Shown here: in pieces, positions 6,104 through 9,681 of the stretch
Position numbering within the stretch: the first letter of the stretch is position 1
How the letters are laid out: each line of letters begins with the position of its first letter
From: Chloroflexota bacterium
Lineage (GTDB): Bacteria; Chloroflexota; Limnocylindria; Limnocylindrales; CSP1-4
Direction of reading: 5' to 3'
Assembly: GCA_013813905.1 (NCBI GenBank)
Contig: JACCQX010000050.1
Location: 1-9,681 of the forward strand
Length of the DNA: 9,681 bases
Notes under the pieces: model-generated
What the model saw: the letters and a program-made list of their open reading frames with translations, nothing else
What the model was told of the DNA's origin: nothing
Databases searched by the model: none
Translations under genes and position numbers: made by a program

Positions 6104-6147
6104 GCTCGGCTGGTGTGCCTGCGGCTCGGCTGGTGCGCCTGCGGCTC
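6104..6147. repeat. 20-bp tandem repeat, about 2.2 copies
   Basis: Units at 6104-6123 and 6124-6143 differ at a single base (T versus C at the 13th position), and a third unit begins at 6144 for four bases. Each starts GCTCGGCTGG and ends GCCTGCG. It sits in the gap between two convergent genes and is not in a credible reading frame. Confidence 0.8.
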
Positions 6148-6264
6148 CATCCGGCCGGTAGCTCTCGCCGCGTTCGCCCTGAGAAGCCGCCTCCTCCGTC
6201 GTTTGGTGTCCCTGACGTGCCGATTAACCGCGGAGCCACGTCTCACGTTCGGGCGAACGCCCTC

Positions 6265-6397
6265 CGCGGACGCCGTGGGCCCGTCTCTCGATCGGTTGGA
6301 GCTTCTCACGCACCACGGCCACGTCTAGAGGTCCTTACGCGGACGCCGTGGGCCGTCTCGCGGTGGTTTGGAGCGTCTCACGCACCACGGCCACGTC
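6265..6397. repeat. 73-bp-period direct repeat, two copies, each with an internal inverted repeat
   Basis: Copies at 6265-6325 and 6338-6397 share an identical 16-base start (CGCGGACGCCGTGGGC) and an identical block of about 24 bases at the end (from TCTCACGCACCACG to CCACGTC), with a diverged middle. In each copy GCCGTGG (6272-6278; 6345-6351) can pair with CCACGGC (6313-6319; 6385-6391), and flanking GAC with GTC, giving a long-loop hairpin. A third, badly degraded partial copy may lie at about 6230-6245 (GGAGC..., GTCTCACG). The whole 366-base interval 6045-6410 holds no credible gene, only this repeat, the 20-bp repeat and the weak hairpin at 6057. Confidence 0.82.
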
Positions 6398-6410
6398 CGG
6401 AGGGAGCCCA

Positions 6411-9400
6411 TCACGCGGAAGGATCGGCCTCGAGGGTCTCTGATGCCAGGTCCGCCGGGACGTCGATGTCGTGAAGGGTCCGCGCGCCTGGATCGAGCCG
6501 TCGCCAGCGATCCTCCGGCACGATCACCACGTCCAACGCGCTCAGGAGCGCTCCCAGGCTGCGCTCGCCTGACGAGGCGAGGTCGCCCGCGGCTGCGATG
6601 GCCACCCCCCGGTGGAGCACCAAGGGCAGACGCTGTGCGGCGCCGTCCAGCTCCAGTGCCGCGCCCTGCCCGGCCCCATACCGATCGCCGGACCCGGCCA
6701 CGACCGCCCGCAGCATCTCGCGAAGCACGGCCGGCTCGAGGCCCGGCATGTCGCCGCCCACCACGAGGAGCCACGCTTCCCGAGCGCGCTCGGCGCCCGC
6801 CGCAAGTCCCAGGAGCGGACCGCCGAAGCTCGTCCGGTCAGTGACCACGCGAAGCGGCACCGGAAGGTCAGCCGGCAGCGCTACCGCCAAGCCGCCTGCC
6901 GGCGCGACGACGATGACCTCCGTGCAGACCGAGGCCAGCGCACGGATGGCATGGTGGAGGAGCGGGCGACCATCGAGCGGCTCGGCCAGCTTGTCCCGAC
7001 CGAATCGACTGGAGCGGCCACCGGCCAGCACGATCCCAGACGTGGGCGCCGTGGAGCCAGACGGAGGGCGCACCGCTTCGCGACGTTCCGCTCTGGGCTG
7101 CGCTGCGCGGCGCTGAGTGGTGCGGGGCTGCTCGGGCAACGGCGACCCACCCCGTCCGAGCGGCAAGACCTCGACCGTGGCGTTGTAATCCGGCACGAGC
7201 GCCACCGGGTCGCGTCGGTCCGATGGGATGACCGGATTCGCCTCGGGGAAGAACATCTGGAGATTGCCTGGCCGGATGGTCGATAGCTTGATCCGCGCCC
7301 GCACCTCGCCCGACGCCGAGCGCACCAGCACGGTGTCGCCCTCGCCCAGGCCCATGCCCTGCGCATCGGACGGTGCCATGAACAGTGCGTCCCGGTCGGC
7401 CCCGGTAAGCGGGTCGTGCGTACGCCAGACCATGGAGTTGAACTGCTTGCCACGCCGCGTGGAAAGCAGGAAACGTCCCGCGGGAAGCTCGCGCTCACGA
7501 GGACGCACCACCACGAAGTTGGCCCGGCCGTTGGGCGTGGGGAACACCCATCCTTCGCAGAGCCGCGCGCCGCCCCACTGGATGGCATCGCCTGTCTGCT
7601 TCAGGTGCTGCACGCCGTCGTAGTAGGGCACGACGCAGGCGATCTCCTCGCGGATCTCCTGGGCCGACTCGAAGGAACAGAGCACGGCCGCCCGCACCGG
7701 ATCCACGCGGGCGGCCAGATCCAGCAGCACCTGCCACTCGCTGCGCGCCTCGCCGATGCGCGGCCCGGGGATCTCCGGCGAGAACGCCACGCGCCGTTCC
7801 GTAGTGGTCTCCGTGCCGCCGCCCGGCTGTTCGTAGCGGGTCGTGGCGGGCAGGAGGAGCACCGTGTCGCCGGGGTCCACCAGCATCTGCGAGCTGATGA
7901 TGATGTCCTGGTGCACGCGCAGCGGGACCCGCTCCAGCGCAGCGTGGACGGCCGCCGGCTCGGGCAGCGTGTCCAGGAAGTTGCCCCCCACAGACCAGAG
8001 CACATCCAGCTCGCCGCGCCCCGAGGCCTCGACCATCTCCGCCGCCGAAAGCCCCCGCTCCGCGCCGATCCTGAAGCCGTACTGCGCCGTGAGCGCCTCG
8101 GCGGACTCCTGCTCGATGGGTACGCCGCCCGGCAGCACGGTGGCATAGCAGCCCATCTCAGCGCCGCCCTGCACGCCGGAGTGGCCGCGGATGGGCATGA
8201 GGCCCGCACCTGGCCGGCCCACATTGCCCCGTGCCAGCGCCAGGTTGATGATGGCCGCCACGTTGTCCGTGCCGCAGACGTGCTGAGTGATGCCCATGGA
8301 CCAGACGAGCACGGCACTCCTGGCCGCCGCGTACATGCGCGCGAACCGACGGAAGTCCTCCACGGACGATCCGCTCCAGCGCGCAAGATCCTCCAGCGTC
8401 TGTTGCGCCAGCTCGGCGCGCAACTCCGGCCAACCGTCCGTGTGACGCGTGACGAAGTCATCGTCCACGCCGTTCTCCTCGATGAGCACCTTCAGCACGC
8501 CGTTCAAAAAGGCGATGTCGCCGCCCACGTGCACCGGGAAGAACTCGTCGGTGATCTTGGTGCCGAAGACGGCGCTCTCCGCATTGGAGGGGACCCAGTA
8601 GCGCTCCAGACCAGGCTCGCGATACGGGTTGACCACGGCCACCTTGCCGCCGCGCTTCTTGGCCAGGTAGAGGTACTTCATGAAGACCGGCTGGGCGTTG
8701 GCCACGTCCGCGCCGAAGAGCACCGTCAGGTCCGACTCGATGACGTCCCGGTAGTCGCACGTGGTGGCGGCGACCCCCACACCCCGCTTCAGGGCGCCCG
8801 TGGAGGGCGCATGGCAGATGCGCGCCGCGTTGTCCACGTTGTTGGTGCCGAGGAAGCGCGCCACCTTCTGCGCGACGTAGTAGGTCTCATTGGTGATGCC
8901 GCGGGCGGTGAGGAAGAACGCGAAGCGGTCCGCGCCCGGGTCCTGGGCGCCGCGAGCGGCCTTGGCACCACGGATCCGCTCCGCGGCGAGGTCCAGCGCC
9001 TCATCCCAGCCGATCCTGCGGAAGCCCAGGTCGCCTCGGCGCCGGATCATGGGGTAAGGCAGCCGGCCGAGCTTGCGCAGGGCCGTGCCGTCGAGCTCCC
9101 GCAGGTGGTCGACCACGGCCAGCTTGCGCGGATCCAGCGCGTCCATCGTGTTGACCTGAAGCAGATTGAGGCGCGTAGTGCAGAGGTGGACGCCATCCAT
9201 GGTCCAGTCCTTGAACCCGGCCACGCCAAGCGCGCAGCCATCACAGACGCCCTTCCGCAGGATCCTCAAGGCGTAGAAGGGGTGGCGGCGGTTCTCCCAG
9301 ATGGTGCGCACCATCTCCCAGTAGTGGTTGGGCTTCTGCTGGTCGAGGCCGTTGGGCACGAGGCCGGCCCACAGGTTCGGGGCGATGCGGCGCGCCTTCT

Positions 9401-9527
9401 TGCGTGGCGGCTGGAAGGTGGCTCGCGGATCGGGGGTGCCGCTCGCCTGGGCGTCGCTGCCGGCGATCGACGATGGCTCGGAGCCCGGCTCACCTGCCAC
9501 ATCCCGAAGATGGTCCCGCGCATCCAT
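6411..9527 (-). CDS. FdhF/YdeP-type molybdopterin oxidoreductase fused to a C-terminal MobA domain
   Basis: This is a single uninterrupted frame of 1038 residues. Residues about 50-790 are a bis-MGD oxidoreductase of the FdhF/YdeP (TIGR01701-like) family: C95-D-G-C98 and C116 for a probable iron-sulfur site, and the molybdenum-ligand region A-R-I-C238-H-A-P-S with cysteine rather than selenocysteine. The MGD-binding segments include RGHSGVQGGAEMG (447-459) and the C-terminal DPLTGADRDALFMAP (705-719). Residues about 791-828 are a P/R/Q-rich linker. Residues about 829-1038 are MobA: L834-A-G-G-R-S-S-R-F-G-R-D-K846, GGPLLGL (902-908), G-G-D926-M-P928 and DIDVPADL near the end. LAGG rather than LAAG favours GTP-using MobA over CTP-using MocA. 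The catalytic substrate is unknown; E. coli YdeP is linked to acid resistance. No signal peptide is seen. It starts 18 bases after fdhD, so the two are probably co-transcribed. Confidence 0.9.
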   Translation of the reverse strand: MDARDHLRDVAGEPGSEPSSIAGSDAQASGTPDPRATFQPPRKKARRIAPNLWAGLVPNGLDQQKPNHYWEMVRTIWENRRHPFYALRILRKGVCDGCALGVAGFKDWTMDGVHLCTTRLNLLQVNTMDALDPRKLAVVDHLRELDGTALRKLGRLPYPMIRRRGDLGFRRIGWDEALDLAAERIRGAKAARGAQDPGADRFAFFLTARGITNETYYVAQKVARFLGTNNVDNAARICHAPSTGALKRGVGVAATTCDYRDVIESDLTVLFGADVANAQPVFMKYLYLAKKRGGKVAVVNPYREPGLERYWVPSNAESAVFGTKITDEFFPVHVGGDIAFLNGVLKVLIEENGVDDDFVTRHTDGWPELRAELAQQTLEDLARWSGSSVEDFRRFARMYAAARSAVLVWSMGITQHVCGTDNVAAIINLALARGNVGRPGAGLMPIRGHSGVQGGAEMGCYATVLPGGVPIEQESAEALTAQYGFRIGAERGLSAAEMVEASGRGELDVLWSVGGNFLDTLPEPAAVHAALERVPLRVHQDIIISSQMLVDPGDTVLLLPATTRYEQPGGGTETTTERRVAFSPEIPGPRIGEARSEWQVLLDLAARVDPVRAAVLCSFESAQEIREEIACVVPYYDGVQHLKQTGDAIQWGGARLCEGWVFPTPNGRANFVVVRPRERELPAGRFLLSTRRGKQFNSMVWRTHDPLTGADRDALFMAPSDAQGMGLGEGDTVLVRSASGEVRARIKLSTIRPGNLQMFFPEANPVIPSDRRDPVALVPDYNATVEVLPLGRGGSPLPEQPRTTQRRAAQPRAERREAVRPPSGSTAPTSGIVLAGGRSSRFGRDKLAEPLDGRPLLHHAIRALASVCTEVIVVAPAGGLAVALPADLPVPLRVVTDRTSFGGPLLGLAAGAERAREAWLLVVGGDMPGLEPAVLREMLRAVVAGSGDRYGAGQGAALELDGAAQRLPLVLHRGVAIAAAGDLASSGERSLGALLSALDVVIVPEDRWRRLDPGARTLHDIDVPADLASETLEADPSA

Positions 9528-9545
9528 GCGCCCGAGTATGCACGT

Positions 9546-9681
9546 TCAGCCCGCCAGGTCGATCCGCTCCCGGCCCGTGTAGATGTTGAAGCGCTCGCCC
9601 CGGAGAAAGCCGATCAGCGTCATGCCCAGCCGCTCTGCCGTGGCCACGGCCAGGTCCGTGGGCGCCGATACGGCCGCCAGG
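9546..9681 (-). CDS. fdhD: FdhD C-terminus (formate dehydrogenase accessory sulfurtransferase), cut by the window edge
   Basis: The last 44 codons of a gene enter from the window's right edge. They encode VSAPTDLAVATAERLGMTLI then GFLRGERFNIYTGRERI, the characteristic FdhD ending (V-S-A-P...A...A...G-x-T-L-x-G-F-x-R...N-x-Y-T). FdhD receives sulfur from IscS-type desulfurases and delivers it to the molybdenum cofactor of formate-dehydrogenase-like enzymes. Its cysteine loop lies outside the window. The TGA stop at 9548-9546 is 18 bases upstream of the oxidoreductase-MobA start on the same strand, which matches its expected role in maturing that enzyme. Confidence 0.88.
   Translation of the reverse strand, partial: LAAVSAPTDLAVATAERLGMTLIGFLRGERFNIYTGRERIDLAG

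Noticed and set aside
6265..6397. CRISPR array
   Set aside because: Only two units, with partly similar middles instead of unique spacers, identity at both ends of a 60-base unit rather than one short repeat, and no cas genes nearby.
5758..6474. Plus-strand open frame crossing the end of the DUF1444-like gene and both repeats
   Set aside because: It translates repeats into GASHAPRPR-type low-complexity sequence and overlaps real genes at both ends in other frames; considered chance.
6414..7043. MocA (cytidylyltransferase) instead of MobA for the fused domain
   Set aside because: The nucleotide-binding loop reads LAGG with R-F-G-R-D-K, as in GTP-using MobA, whereas MocA proteins usually have LAAG; the attached enzyme is of the bis-MGD type.
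8811..8822. Selenocysteine at the molybdenum ligand of the oxidoreductase
   Set aside because: The codon at residue 238 is TGC (cysteine), not TGA, and no selenocysteine insertion element is needed.

Overview
The window is GC-rich, with GC-dominated third codon positions, GTG starts and short intergenic gaps. The gene set (DUF402 protein, CsbD, a secreted peptidoglycan-binding endopeptidase, a YdeP/FdhF-type molybdoenzyme) would fit a Chloroflexota or Actinomycetota chromosome. That placement is inference from composition and families only. There are no rRNA or tRNA genes, transposases, phage genes or CRISPR arrays that I can see. It reads as ordinary chromosome with several unusual gene architectures.

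Layout. (1) Positions 1-948, plus strand: the 3' end of a gene that resembles the tail of a SAM-dependent methyltransferase, then a DUF402 protein. (2) Positions 953-4858, minus strand: five closely packed genes. In transcription order these are two small membrane proteins and a secreted two-PG-binding-domain M74 (MepA-like) endopeptidase, joined by 4-nt start/stop overlaps, then a HIT-family hydrolase and a GNAT acetyltransferase fused to a Nudix hydrolase. The first membrane protein probably has a disturbed 5' end: codon use points to a missing base in a short C-run. (3) Positions 4976-5233, plus strand: a small csbD-like gene with a strong ribosome binding site and a clear rho-independent terminator, divergent from the membrane-protein operon. 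(4) Positions 5266-6044, plus strand: a possible promoter and a DUF1444/YtpQ-like protein. (5) Positions 6045-6410: a 366-base gap between convergent genes holding a 20-bp tandem repeat and a 73-bp-period repeat with internal inverted repeats. (6) Positions 6411-9681, minus strand: the end of fdhD, then one very long gene encoding a YdeP/FdhF-type bis-MGD oxidoreductase with a complete MobA domain fused to its C-terminus.

How the genes fit together. The fdhD and fdhF-mobA pair puts cofactor guanylylation (MobA), cofactor sulfuration (FdhD) and the apoenzyme on one transcript, with two of the three on one polypeptide. The membrane-protein/endopeptidase trio looks like an envelope module of unknown role. 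The HIT and GNAT-Nudix pair, next to a convergent DUF402 protein, groups several nucleotide-directed enzyme folds and could be a nucleotide or nucleotide-conjugate clean-up set. The most promising leads for something undescribed are the oxidoreductase-MobA fusion, the coupled membrane/endopeptidase trio and the GNAT-Nudix fusion.
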